Assembly: GCA_002737115.1 (NCBI GenBank)
Contig: NSHR01000036.1
Span: forward strand, 1 to 34,916
Direction of reading: 5' to 3'
Length of the DNA stretch: 34,916 bases
Origin: Gemmatimonadota bacterium
Lineage (GTDB): Bacteria > Gemmatimonadota > Gemmatimonadetes > Gemmatimonadales > Gemmatimonadaceae
The notes beneath the pieces are model-generated. The model searched no databases, was not told the DNA's origin, and saw only the letters and a list, made by a program, of their open reading frames with translations. Each line of letters begins with the position of its first letter. The first letter of the stretch is position 1. Below are positions 15,334-24,132 of the stretch, one piece after another. A program made the translations under genes and the position numbers.

Positions 15334-16782
15334 TCAGGAGGCTGAGGAGGGAGACACAGGCGCGGCAGCGACATCGTCTGCTGCCGGGTCGTACACGGCA
15401 ACCGCACCAAGCGACAGCGCGTCGACGGTCGGACGGATCGCCGTAGCATCGCCCACGACGATAACCTGCAATCGACTCGGATCGAGATGCGTTTGCGCCA
15501 CACGCAGCACATCCTGCGCGGTGACCGCTTTCACCCGGTCACGATACGTATCGAAGTAGTTCGTTGGCAGTCGGAAGATCTCCACGTTCGCCAGTCCACC
15601 CGCCACTTCGGCGGTCGTTTCGAATCGAATCGGGAAGACACCCACCAGATAACTCGTAGCCAGCGACAGTTCGGCCTCGCTGACCGGCGCTTCGCGAATC
15701 CGCGCGAACTCGAGAGCGATCTCACGCAGCGCATCGGCCGTGACTGCCGTTTCCACCGCCGTCGAAATTTCAAACGGGCTGGCAGCACGACGCCAATCGA
15801 ACGCCGAGTGCGCGCCGTAGGTGTACGCGTGCACTTCGCGCAAATTCAAATTAAGCCGCGACGAAAAGAGTCCGCCCAGAATCGCGTTCATCACCACCAC
15901 GGGGAAATAATCCTCGTGGAGTCGCGGAATCGCCACGTGCCCCACACGTACCTCCGACTGCGGCGAGTCCGGCTTGTGCACCAAATGCACGCGCGGCTCG
16001 AGAAACCGCTGGGTATCCACCGGCTCCGTGACCACTGGCGCTTTGCCGGCCCAATCGCCAAAGTGCGCGCTGGCCAGCTTCACCGCGTGCTCCACCTCGA
16101 TGTCGCCAATCATCATCAACGCCGTGGCGTCGGGACGGTAGAACTCTGCGTGATACGCCTGTACGCGTTCGCGGGTGAGGCGCATGATGCTTTGTTCGTC
16201 ACCGCCGGCCAACCGTGCGAAACGCGACTCCGGCTGATACAACAGACGCGAGAAGAACACGTCGGACAACCCGCGCGGTTCGGCGCGCAGCTGGGCCAGA
16301 TCGGCCAGTCGCTCGCCGCGCATGCGCTCCAGTTCCGACTCGGGAAATGACGGATATCGCAACACTTCCGACAGCACCGCCACCGCGTCATCAATGCGCG
16401 AGGACAGCGCGGTGATCTGCACGATCGCCGAGTCCCAGTCGGCGCCGGTGTCAAGCGTCGTCCCGAGCATCTCCAGTCGCGAGGTGAGCTCGAGCGCGTT
16501 CATGTCACGCGTGCCTTCCGCCAGTGCGCGGGTGGTGAGCTGTGCCAGCCCTTCGTAATCGCGCGGATCGCGCGTAGCGCCCGCTTCGATGACCGCCAAG
16601 GTGGTCACCACGGGATACGCCGGCACATTCGCCACAATTAATCGCAGACCGTTGGCCAGAATGCGCGTGGCAAAGTGCGGAAACCGATAGTCGCTCGGCG
16701 TGCCAGCACCAGGACGCGGCGAAGCGGCAGGCATTGCATCCGACCGCGCATCGGGTGTGCTACTTGCGGGTGTGCTGCTCAT
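15334..16782 (-). CDS. Peptidase M16 family, inactive partner subunit
   Basis: This 482-aa M16 family protein keeps the fold but lacks the zinc site. Where active members have HxxEH, it reads GLAQLTTRALAEGT (Gln81, Thr84, Arg85). It does keep the R/Y-type motif of non-catalytic partners (SSRLNLNLREVHAYTYG). Bacterial M16B enzymes often work as heterodimers of one zinc-bearing and one R/Y subunit, so this protein is probably the partner of the gene just upstream. The first 30 residues are low-complexity Ser/Ala/Pro and there is no clear signal peptide. It overlaps the upstream gene by 4 bp (ATGA). Confidence 0.92.
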   Translation of the reverse strand: MSSTPASSTPDARSDAMPAASPRPGAGTPSDYRFPHFATRILANGLRLIVANVPAYPVVTTLAVIEAGATRDPRDYEGLAQLTTRALAEGTRDMNALELTSRLEMLGTTLDTGADWDSAIVQITALSSRIDDAVAVLSEVLRYPSFPESELERMRGERLADLAQLRAEPRGLSDVFFSRLLYQPESRFARLAGGDEQSIMRLTRERVQAYHAEFYRPDATALMMIGDIEVEHAVKLASAHFGDWAGKAPVVTEPVDTQRFLEPRVHLVHKPDSPQSEVRVGHVAIPRLHEDYFPVVVMNAILGGLFSSRLNLNLREVHAYTYGAHSAFDWRRAASPFEISTAVETAVTADALREIALEFARIREAPVSEAELSLATSYLVGVFPIRFETTAEVAGGLANVEIFRLPTNYFDTYRDRVKAVTAQDVLRVAQTHLDPSRLQVIVVGDATAIRPTVDALSLGAVAVYDPAADDVAAAPVSPSSAS

Positions 16783-18071
16783 GCGACGGCCTCCGCCAAT
16801 GCCGCAGACTCGGCCGGCACAAACATCAGCAGCGCGCGATTATCGGGACCAAGCCGCTCGCGGGCGAGGGCGGAGACCGCGGCCGTGGTCGTCGCGCCGT
16901 AGCGCTCCACCTGGTCGTTGATCAGCGTCGCATCACCAAAGTACGTCGCAAAACGCGACAACTGATCAGCGCGCTCGGCAGCCGACTGCATGCTCGTCAC
17001 AAAACTCGTCTCGATCAGCGCGCGGGCACGCTGCACTTCGACATCGGTCACACCATGCTGGTGCATCAGGTCGAGCTCGCCCAACACGGCCGCTTCGAGC
17101 TGTGCCGGCGTGACGTCGGGGTGCGCCGTGGCATCAACCACCAACAGGTCACTGCCCTTGGCCAGATCGTAGGTGAAGGCGCTCGCTTGGGACGCGACCC
17201 GCTGCTGCCGCACCAGCGACTGCTCAAGACGACAGCCGGTGCGCAGGCCGAGGATGGCGGCAGCCAGTGAGGCGGCGTAATAACCGTCACTACCGAACAC
17301 CGGGGTGCGGCAGGCCACGAATAGGCGCGGCAAGGCGACGGCATCGGGTACCACCGCACGGCGCGTGTCGCCGAAGGTGGGCGGCAGCGTCATGTCGCGG
17401 AGCGGCGGACGTGGGGCGCCGCGGGAAATCGGACCGTAGTATTCTTCAATCAGGCGCCTGGTCTCGGTGCGATCAAAATCACCGGCAACGGTGAGCACCG
17501 CGTTGTCCGGGGTGTAGTATGTCCGGAAGAAGTCCGCGACGTCGTCGAGCGACGCGTCGGTCAGATGCTCCATGGACCCGATCAACGAGTGATGGAACGG
17601 ATGCTCCTCCGGGAAGCAGAGCGCCGGCAGACGCTCCCACCACGTGCCGTACGGCTGGTTGTCGACCGACCAGCGGCGTTCGTTCTTCACGACGTCGCGC
17701 TGCGTGTCGAGCTTCTGCTGCGTGAGCCCTGGCAGCATCCGGCCCATGCGATCGGCCTCGAGCCAGAGCGCCAACGCGATCTGGTGGGACGGAACGGTTT
17801 CATAGTAGTTCGTCCGATCGAGCCAGGTGGACCCGTTCAGGGTCCCTCCGGCGCGCTGGACGAGTTCGAAATGTTCGTTCGCCTCGACGTTCGCCGACCC
17901 CTGAAAGAGCATGTGCTCGAACAGGTGGGCGAAACCGGTGCGATCAAGCCGCTCATTGGCCGAACCCACGTGATACCACAAATTGACCGCGACGATCGGC
18001 GCCGTGTGATCCTCAGAAAGCACCACATGCAGGCCGTTCGGGAGGTGATAACTCTCGACGGGAATACGCAT
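16779..18071 (-). CDS. Peptidase M16 family, zinc-bearing catalytic subunit
   Basis: This 430-aa metallopeptidase shows the inverted zinc motif HLFEH (His49, Glu52, His53) in GFAHLFEHMLFQGS, and the distal zinc ligand Glu131 in VVKNERR. It starts directly with the M16 N-terminal strand (MRIPVESYHLPNGLHVVLSE) and has no visible signal peptide, so it may be cytoplasmic, though related proteins are sometimes exported. The family degrades short peptides or processes leader peptides. The ATGA overlap with the inactive partner gene supports assembly of a heterodimer. It heads the leftward run M16 catalytic - M16 partner - SET - NUDIX. Confidence 0.94.
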   Translation of the reverse strand: MRIPVESYHLPNGLHVVLSEDHTAPIVAVNLWYHVGSANERLDRTGFAHLFEHMLFQGSANVEANEHFELVQRAGGTLNGSTWLDRTNYYETVPSHQIALALWLEADRMGRMLPGLTQQKLDTQRDVVKNERRWSVDNQPYGTWWERLPALCFPEEHPFHHSLIGSMEHLTDASLDDVADFFRTYYTPDNAVLTVAGDFDRTETRRLIEEYYGPISRGAPRPPLRDMTLPPTFGDTRRAVVPDAVALPRLFVACRTPVFGSDGYYAASLAAAILGLRTGCRLEQSLVRQQRVASQASAFTYDLAKGSDLLVVDATAHPDVTPAQLEAAVLGELDLMHQHGVTDVEVQRARALIETSFVTSMQSAAERADQLSRFATYFGDATLINDQVERYGATTTAAVSALARERLGPDNRALLMFVPAESAALAEAVA

Positions 18072-18166
18072 GGTTCAATATTGGGGGGCTGGTCACGAAA
18101 CTCGAAGCCCCACGCGCACGAACCGATCATGATCGCCGGCCACCAATTCTCCTCCCCGTTTCTCTT

Positions 18167-20014
18167 ATGACGTTTTCCAATCGCCACGCCGTCCTGCTCG
18201 TGGGAGCACTCGGGGTGCTCGTCGGCTGCGGCAGTGACCCCCAGGTCCCGAGTGCGGCGACCGCCACCGCCAGCACCACCATATCGGCCGCGGTGGCCGC
18301 TACGGTGGCCGCCGTTCCGGCCGTGCGGGTCACCGATGCCAAGGGGAAGGGCATCAAGAATATCCTGGTGCGCTGGCGCATCGCGAGCGGCGGCGGCAAG
18401 GTCATCAACGACTCGGTGCGCACCACCGCCAGCGGCGATGCGTCGTCGGGCGGATGGACGCTCGGCACCACCTCCGGCCAGCAGACACTGCAGGCGACGG
18501 CCGATGGCATCGCTGCCGTCACCTTTACCGCGACGGCAAATCCCGGTCCGTTGTCGCGACTCACGCCGGTCACGCTGGTCGACCAGCAAGCCCCGGTCAA
18601 CACACCCGTGCCGTCGCTGCCGGCCGTGCGCGCGGAAGACCAGTACGGCAACCCCATCAGCGGCGCGGCCGTGCTGTTCACCATCGTGCAGGGCAACGGG
18701 GTGCTCGTTGGCGCGCAACAGTCCACCACCGAGCTCGGCATCGCCACCGTCGGCGCGTGGACCATCGGCCGAGCCATCGGGCAGCAGATCGTGACGGCCA
18801 CGGCAGTCGGCTCCAATCCCGCGGTGTTCAGCGTCAACGCACTCGCCGGACCGCCGGCCGAGCTGCTGCGCGTCGTCGGCGATAATCAGGCGGGTGTCGC
18901 GAATATCAACATTGGCACTCCGCCCGGCGTGCGCGTGGTCGACGCCTACGGCAATCCGGTGGGCACCGTACCCGTCACGTTCACCCCAGGCCCGAACTCG
19001 GGCACGGTGACCGGCAGCACCGTGCTGTCAGACCCAGCCAACGGCACCGCGTTCGTGGGCAGCTGGCGCCTTGGTGCGGCGAGCACGCAGACACTCATCG
19101 CCACCAGTTCGGCGATTCCCAACAAGTCGACGACGTTCACCACCACGGTCACCACGTCGGCCTTCAATGTGGACGTGCGGTTTGTCGGTGATGCATCGCT
19201 GCCGGTACGGACCGCCTTCGCCAACGCGGTCGCCAAGTGGCGGCAAGTCATCGTCGGCAGCATCGGCACCGTTAACAATGTGAATATTCCGGCGGGACCC
19301 GCGGCGAATTCCTGCAGCGCTTGGACGCCGGCCGTCACCGGTACCGTGTCGAACACGATCATCTTTGCCCGCATCGACTCCATCGACGGACCGGGCACGC
19401 CGGGTGCCGGCAACATCCTCGGCCTCGCCAGTCCCTGCTACGTGAACGGCAATGCGATCCCGTTTCTGGGCTACATGGAGTTCGACAGTCTCGACGTCGG
19501 TCAGCTCGTGGCGCGCGGGCAGTTTGAAAAAGTCGTGCTTCACGAAATTGGGCACGTGCTCGGCATCGGCACCATCTGGAATTTCCGGCGCGCCCTGCTG
19601 GACATCTCGACCGTGGGCGACCCGTTTTACGTGGGCACCGCCGCGCGCGCGCAGTTCGCCGCGCTCAACACCGCAACGTACTCCGGCAATCCGGTGCCGG
19701 TGGAAAATACCGGCGGCACCGGCACGATCAACTCGCATTGGCGCACGTCGGTCATGCAGCGCGAGCTCATGCAAGGATTTGCGGTGAATCAAGTGCAACC
19801 ACTCAGCCGCATCACCGTGGGCTCGCTGCAGGATCTCGGTTACCTCGTGAACCTCGCCGCGGCCGACGCCTTTTCACTCACGGCAGCGCTGCGCAGTGGC
19901 TTCGGCTTCGACGCCACCTCAGGGATACCGTATCGCGACCTCGTGCCCGATGTCGACATCAAGCAGGTTCGCGCCGATGGCAGCATCGTGCGAGTGCCGC
20001 GCCGCGCCCGATAG
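18167..20014 (+). CDS. Ig-like domain lipoprotein with leishmanolysin-like (M8) metallopeptidase domain
   Basis: This 615-aa exported protein has a signal peptide ending in the lipobox LVGC (Cys21). Residues of about 35-330 hold three bacterial Ig-like repeats with recurring phrases (AVRVTDAKGKGIKN, AVRAEDQYGNPISG, GVRVVDAYGNPVG). The catalytic part has HEIGHVLGIG (His459, Glu460, His463) and a later His in NSHWR (His524), 61 residues on. The long insert before the third zinc ligand is characteristic of leishmanolysin-type (M8) peptidases, unlike the close spacing of other metzincins. It is probably a surface-anchored protease. It is divergent from the M16 operon, with 95 bp between them. Confidence 0.88.
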   Translation: MTFSNRHAVLLVGALGVLVGCGSDPQVPSAATATASTTISAAVAATVAAVPAVRVTDAKGKGIKNILVRWRIASGGGKVINDSVRTTASGDASSGGWTLGTTSGQQTLQATADGIAAVTFTATANPGPLSRLTPVTLVDQQAPVNTPVPSLPAVRAEDQYGNPISGAAVLFTIVQGNGVLVGAQQSTTELGIATVGAWTIGRAIGQQIVTATAVGSNPAVFSVNALAGPPAELLRVVGDNQAGVANINIGTPPGVRVVDAYGNPVGTVPVTFTPGPNSGTVTGSTVLSDPANGTAFVGSWRLGAASTQTLIATSSAIPNKSTTFTTTVTTSAFNVDVRFVGDASLPVRTAFANAVAKWRQVIVGSIGTVNNVNIPAGPAANSCSAWTPAVTGTVSNTIIFARIDSIDGPGTPGAGNILGLASPCYVNGNAIPFLGYMEFDSLDVGQLVARGQFEKVVLHEIGHVLGIGTIWNFRRALLDISTVGDPFYVGTAARAQFAALNTATYSGNPVPVENTGGTGTINSHWRTSVMQRELMQGFAVNQVQPLSRITVGSLQDLGYLVNLAAADAFSLTAALRSGFGFDATSGIPYRDLVPDVDIKQVRADGSIVRVPRRAR

Positions 20015-20020
20015 TCGACC

Positions 20021-20048
20021 GCGACCGCTACTGCGACCGCTACCGCGA
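20021..20048. repeat. 12-bp tandem repeat just after a stop codon
   Basis: The unit GCGACCGCTACY is present at 20021-20032 and 20033-20044, and a further GCGA begins a third copy. It starts seven bases past the TAG stop of the leishmanolysin-like gene. This parallels the tandem repeat at the end of the other metallopeptidase lipoprotein gene (6730-6767). Confidence 0.75.
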
Positions 20049-20049
20049 A

Positions 20050-20739
20050 CTACGGCGTGGTTGGTGAGCTCATCGACCCGCCGGTCACCGTGAGCCAGAG
20101 CATCAACGCGACATCCGTCGGCAGCGCGATCGACTCGCGCAGCATGTATTCGATCGCCACCGCACGGTTTGCCGAAATGGGACTGGTGCGGGTGGGCGAC
20201 GGCAGCGGACGCAACCCCTGCAACCGCGCCAGCACATCAAGGCGGAGCATGTGAAACGGGTCGCTCACCAGCAGCACGCTGGGTCGACGTGGCATCGTGT
20301 CGCGCACGGTGACCGGCAACGAATCACGCCACGCCTCGAGCCGCGCGGCGGCACCATCCATCGACGCCAGTGACGTACGCCCGGTTGGCTCGAGCAAAAT
20401 GGCCTGCGTGGGCACGCCGCGGCGCACGAGATAGCGCCGACCCGCTTCCGCTTCGCTGATCAGATCGCCCGGGCGACGGCCTCCTGTGAGCACCACGCGC
20501 ACCGCCCGATCACTCTGCCAGAGCGCCAGCGCGTGGTCGAGCCGGGCGCGCAGCACCGGGGACGGACGTCCCCCGTACTGCGCGGCGCCCAACACGACAA
20601 TGGCATCCGCGCGCCCCTCGGCCGCCCGTCGCGACCAGCCGAAGATGACAGCCACACACAGCACCCACCCCGTCAGCGCCGCGCCGATGAGTCGGAGAAT
20701 GAGTTGGGGCCGAAACCGGCCACGAGCCGCGCGTTGCAT
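20050..20739 (-). CDS. DUF218 (YdcF/SanA-like) membrane-anchored protein
   Basis: This 229-aa protein has one N-terminal membrane segment (about residues 13-35) followed by a DUF218 domain. The domain starts ADAIVVLGAAQYGG and contains RLDHALALW, VVLTGGRRPGD, EAEAGRRYL, LEPTGRTSLASM, and VLLVSDPFHMLRL. Family members such as SanA and YdcF are linked to envelope barrier function and the recycling of lipid-linked intermediates, but the reaction is not established. The DUF218 part would face the periplasm if the N-terminus is inside. It converges with the leishmanolysin-like gene. Confidence 0.87.
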   Translation of the reverse strand: MQRAARGRFRPQLILRLIGAALTGWVLCVAVIFGWSRRAAEGRADAIVVLGAAQYGGRPSPVLRARLDHALALWQSDRAVRVVLTGGRRPGDLISEAEAGRRYLVRRGVPTQAILLEPTGRTSLASMDGAAARLEAWRDSLPVTVRDTMPRRPSVLLVSDPFHMLRLDVLARLQGLRPLPSPTRTSPISANRAVAIEYMLRESIALPTDVALMLWLTVTGGSMSSPTTP

Positions 20740-20879
20740 CCTGCCAAACTACTGCCTGCGCGCCCGCTGCGAAGGCCTGGTGCCCGGCGCCGGAATACCG
20801 ACCAGGAAGCGATCGGCCCGACGCTGCTCGCCGACCACGAGGCACCGCCATCTCCACGACTCCATTGTGGATATCGGTG

Positions 20880-20907
20880 TTGGCACGAAGACCTTGGCAA
20901 TTATTAT
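20880..20907 (+). promoter_or_regulatory. Candidate sigma-70-like promoter for the antiporter gene
   Basis: TTGGCA (20880-20885) and TATTAT (20902-20907) are spaced by 16 bp inside an AT-rich island in otherwise GC-rich DNA, about 60 bp before the antiporter ATG. TATAAC at 20905-20910 is an overlapping alternative -10. This rests on pattern matching only. Confidence 0.4.
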
Positions 20908-20966
20908 AACGAGCTCATGCAATCGGAATTTCTCGCGTTCGCTCGCGCTCACCCGCTTTTCTCGTC

Positions 20967-22160
20967 ATGAACGTCACCGAGCTCTTTTTGATCGCGATGG
21001 TCGTGATCTTTGCCGTTCCCTATCTCATCTGGCGAGGGGCCCGGACGGAGTATTTCGCACCCCTCGTGGTCGTGCAGATCATCGCCGGCGTGTTGCTCGG
21101 GCCCGGCGTGCTCGGTGCGGCGGTGCCCGAGTACTACAGCCAGCTCTTCACGCCGCCGGTGGTGCAGGCGCTGAACGGGATCGCCTGGTGGGCCGTCATG
21201 CTGTTCGTGATGCTCGCCGGCATCGAACTGGACCTGCACGATGCCATGAAACACCGCCGAGAAAGCGTCATCACCGCGGGGTTCGCGCTCGGCATGCCAC
21301 TGGTATTCGGTGCCGCCGCCGGCCTCCTGCTGATTCGCCAGCAGGGATGGATTGGCCCCAAGGCGCAAGAATGGCAGTTCATCGTGGGCGTGGGCATGGC
21401 CTGTGCTGTCACGGCACTCCCCATTCTTGTACTGCTCATGGAAAAGATGGGGATCCTGCGGACTGCACTCGGCCAGCGCGTCCTGCGCTATGCGAGCCTC
21501 GATGACATCGCCCTGTGGGGCGTGCTCGCAGTCATCCTGATGGACTGGAACCGCGTCGAACGCCAGCTGCTGTTCCTGGTGCTCTATGCACTACTCTGCC
21601 TCGGATTCCGCGCGCTGATGCTGCGACTCCCCACGGCCGATCGCTGGTACGTCGCGATTATTTGGCTGGCGCTCGTGAGCCTCGGTGCGGACTGGTGCGG
21701 CCTGCACTTTATGGTCGGGGCGTTTCTCGCCGGCGTCGTGATGGAGAAGTCGTGGTTCAACCTCGAGCAGCTGGATCAGCTCCGCAACCACGTGCTGTTG
21801 GTGATGATGCCGGTGTTCTTTCTGTCCACCGGTCTCAAGACCCAGTGGACCATGGGTGGCACGACCGTACTCCTTGCTGCGGCGCTGCTGCTCGTCGCGT
21901 CAGTCAGTGGCAAGATCGCCGGGACGCAGCTGGCCGCTCGGGTCCTTGGCTGGCCACGTGGAGACGCGCAGCTCGTGGGGTGGCTGCTACAGACGAAAGC
22001 GCTGATCGAGATCATCTTCGTCAACATTCTGCTGGACAAGCAGATCATCACATCCGAGATGTTCACGGCGTTTCTGCTGATGGCGGTAGTCAGCACTATG
22101 CTGACCGTCCCCGTCGTCACGCCGCTACTCGCCGCCAGCCGTCAACGGCCGGCGTCATAA
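20967..22160 (+). CDS. Cation/proton antiporter, CPA2 (Kef/NapA-like) family
   Basis: This 397-aa inner-membrane protein has roughly eleven to twelve hydrophobic segments over its whole length. It shows the family pattern of a monovalent cation:proton antiporter: VVQIIAGVLLGPGVLG near residue 40, then FVMLAGIELDL (the LAGIELD segment is typical of CPA2), and ALPILVLLMEKMGIL with YASLDDIALWG (the membrane-embedded Asp pair). Later come AFLAGVVMEKS and PVFFLSTGLKTQW. There is no C-terminal TrkA-N or RCK regulatory domain, so it is a bare transporter domain. Cation preference (Na+ or K+) cannot be read from the sequence. Its 3' end overlaps the convergent DUF4239 gene by 19 bp. Confidence 0.9.
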   Translation: MNVTELFLIAMVVIFAVPYLIWRGARTEYFAPLVVVQIIAGVLLGPGVLGAAVPEYYSQLFTPPVVQALNGIAWWAVMLFVMLAGIELDLHDAMKHRRESVITAGFALGMPLVFGAAAGLLLIRQQGWIGPKAQEWQFIVGVGMACAVTALPILVLLMEKMGILRTALGQRVLRYASLDDIALWGVLAVILMDWNRVERQLLFLVLYALLCLGFRALMLRLPTADRWYVAIIWLALVSLGADWCGLHFMVGAFLAGVVMEKSWFNLEQLDQLRNHVLLVMMPVFFLSTGLKTQWTMGGTTVLLAAALLLVASVSGKIAGTQLAARVLGWPRGDAQLVGWLLQTKALIEIIFVNILLDKQIITSEMFTAFLLMAVVSTMLTVPVVTPLLAASRQRPAS

Positions 22161-22975
22161 CGCGTCGGGGACTCCACTGAGCCGCGGTACGCCTGTATCA
22201 TAGTGCGCAGGTCGACCAGCGCGTCGGGCGAGATGCTGTAGGCGCCGCGCAACGGATGGTCCATCGCGGCGATGAAGAACATCATGAGGCCCACGTAAAT
22301 GGCCAACACGCCCGAGGCCGTGAGCCGGACCCAGAGCAGATCGTTGGTGATGAACCACAACAACGCCAGCGTCATGGCCGCGCCGATCATAACAATCAGC
22401 CACAACATGCTCGGCAACCCGGTGTTCACAAATTCCAATCGGTTGCGCGTCGCTTCGGTGAATCCCGAGAATTGGCGGAGCGCTTCGGCATGCACGAGTT
22501 GATCACCCGTACGCGTCGGCTGGACGGCAAACAACCGCACCTGGATGGCGCTGACGCGTGCCGGTCCGTCCGTTGGGATCACGCCCCGCCGGTACTGCGG
22601 CCATGCATCCTCGACGACATAATCCACATAGTCGTAGATCGCGCCCTGCAATTGCTGACGATACGGCGGCGGATAGGCGCTGACGGTGCGGTATAGCCCT
22701 GCCACCTGATTCGCCTCGACGCTGACGGCGGTTTCGGCAGCCCCGTAATTTTCGTAGGACGCCACCGCCACCAAGCCGAGCATCAAGCCGAAGAACAAGC
22801 CGAGCGCCGAGAGATATTGACCGACAAAGTCACCGATGCCGGCCGGATCCTCCGTGTGCCGACGTAAGGCGTTGCCGACGAGGATAACACCAAGCCACGT
22901 GTACGTGATGCAGACGCCGCACGAGATCATGGCCAGCTGCAGATTCGTGAGGTCATAAATCCAATAGAACGTCAC
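22142..22975 (-). CDS. DUF4239 (bestrophin-like) membrane protein
   Basis: This 277-aa protein has two N-terminal membrane segments (about 13-35 and 52-72), a soluble loop of about 120 residues, and two C-terminal membrane segments (LPSMLWLIVMIGAAMTLALL and a following VRLTASGVLAIYVGLMMF). This 2+2 arrangement and the conserved ...EANQVAGLYR and DHPLRGAYSI motifs match the DUF4239 family, described as bestrophin-like and possibly channel-forming. Function is unknown. The start is a GTG at 22975 with weak ribosome-binding context. It lies 38 bp downstream of the membrane-fusion adaptor gene on the same strand and overlaps the antiporter gene end-to-end. Confidence 0.8.
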   Translation of the reverse strand: MTFYWIYDLTNLQLAMISCGVCITYTWLGVILVGNALRRHTEDPAGIGDFVGQYLSALGLFFGLMLGLVAVASYENYGAAETAVSVEANQVAGLYRTVSAYPPPYRQQLQGAIYDYVDYVVEDAWPQYRRGVIPTDGPARVSAIQVRLFAVQPTRTGDQLVHAEALRQFSGFTEATRNRLEFVNTGLPSMLWLIVMIGAAMTLALLWFITNDLLWVRLTASGVLAIYVGLMMFFIAAMDHPLRGAYSISPDALVDLRTMIQAYRGSVESPTRYDAGR

Positions 22976-23013
22976 GCAGATCTCTCAGTTCTCGTGTGAA
23001 GGCGCACGATCGA

Positions 23014-24132
23014 TTAACGGCGTCGGGACTGCACGATGGTGCCCGTCGCGAGCCGTCGTGCCTCCCCGACCAAGATCGAGTCGCCAGACGTCAGACCGCT
23101 CACGACTTCGATGTGGTGCGTGTCCTCGATGCGTTGGCCGAGGGCCACCGCCATACGAACGACACGCCCTTGGCGGAGGATCGCCACCATCGCGGTATCG
23201 GTTGTGCGGTCGACGGCACGCTCTGGAATGAGCATGCTGGCGCGACCCTCGAGGGAGATTCGGCCGCTCACCGTCTGCCCGAGGAGCAAGCGCGATCCGT
23301 CGGTGGGCACGGAGATACTGACGCGCACCTGTTGCGTCTGCGGATCGACCACTCGCGAGATACTCGTAATCCGGGCCGACGACGCCACCGGCGCGACACG
23401 CGAGCGATCAGCGGACGCGTCGGCCACGGGCATGATCCGGACCGTCGCGCCCACGGTGAGCGACGAAGCGACGGCGGTCGGCAGCGAGGCTTCGATGATG
23501 CGCTGCCGGGTATCAGCCAGGGTAAACAGGGGCATGCCTGCCGCAACGACATCGCCCGTCCGCGCGACGGGATCCATCACCACCGCGGCGAACGGTGCGC
23601 GGATGACAGTCTGCTGTAGTGCGCGCTCGGCGAACGACCGCTGCGCGCGCGCCTCTGCCCCGTGCGACCGCGCGGCGAGCACGAGGCGCTCAGCCACGTC
23701 GCGCTCTTTCGGCGCGACGGCCCCGATATCGACCAACGCGCGTACTCGGCCCAGCTCTCGCGTCGCTTGAGTGAGCTGGGCCTCAGCCTGCGCCTCGGCG
23801 GCCTGTGCCACTTGGATACGTTCGCGGGCGCTGCGATCATCGAACACCGCCATCAACGCACCGGCCGCGACTTCCTGTCCCACGCTCACCGGGACCGTCA
23901 CCAAGGTCCCGGGCGCTTCGGCCCGCACGCGCAGGATGCGCTGGGAGGATACCGTCCCGATGAAACCCGGTCCGGTCCACAGGGAGTCCATGTGGGCCAG
24001 CGCCACCTCGTCCTCCGCGACGGTGACGGTGCTTGGTGCGACCTCACGGCAGGACGCGAGCCCCACCAAAACGGTCAGGGCGTGCAGCGCACGCCAGTGC
24101 CCACGGGCGGCGACCCGCCTTAGACGACGCAT
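23014..24132 (-). CDS. Periplasmic adaptor (membrane fusion protein) of an efflux system
   Basis: This 372-aa lipoprotein has a signal peptide ending at LVGLASC, followed by the classic adaptor order. A barrel-sandwich half comes first (RVRAEAPGTLVTVPVSVGQEVAAG), then a coiled-coil hairpin (ERIQVAQAAEAQAEAQL to about residue 165) and the second lipoyl half (IRAPFAAVVMDPVARTGDVV). A beta-barrel and a membrane-proximal domain follow (DSILVGEARRLATG). Such proteins bridge an inner-membrane pump (RND or ABC) and an outer-membrane channel. No pump or channel gene is present in the window. It overlaps the aminotransferase gene by 13 bp and is surely cotranscribed with it, so export of the cluster product is a plausible but unproven role. 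Confidence 0.88.
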   Translation of the reverse strand: MRRLRRVAARGHWRALHALTVLVGLASCREVAPSTVTVAEDEVALAHMDSLWTGPGFIGTVSSQRILRVRAEAPGTLVTVPVSVGQEVAAGALMAVFDDRSARERIQVAQAAEAQAEAQLTQATRELGRVRALVDIGAVAPKERDVAERLVLAARSHGAEARAQRSFAERALQQTVIRAPFAAVVMDPVARTGDVVAAGMPLFTLADTRQRIIEASLPTAVASSLTVGATVRIMPVADASADRSRVAPVASSARITSISRVVDPQTQQVRVSISVPTDGSRLLLGQTVSGRISLEGRASMLIPERAVDRTTDTAMVAILRQGRVVRMAVALGQRIEDTHHIEVVSGLTSGDSILVGEARRLATGTIVQSRRR

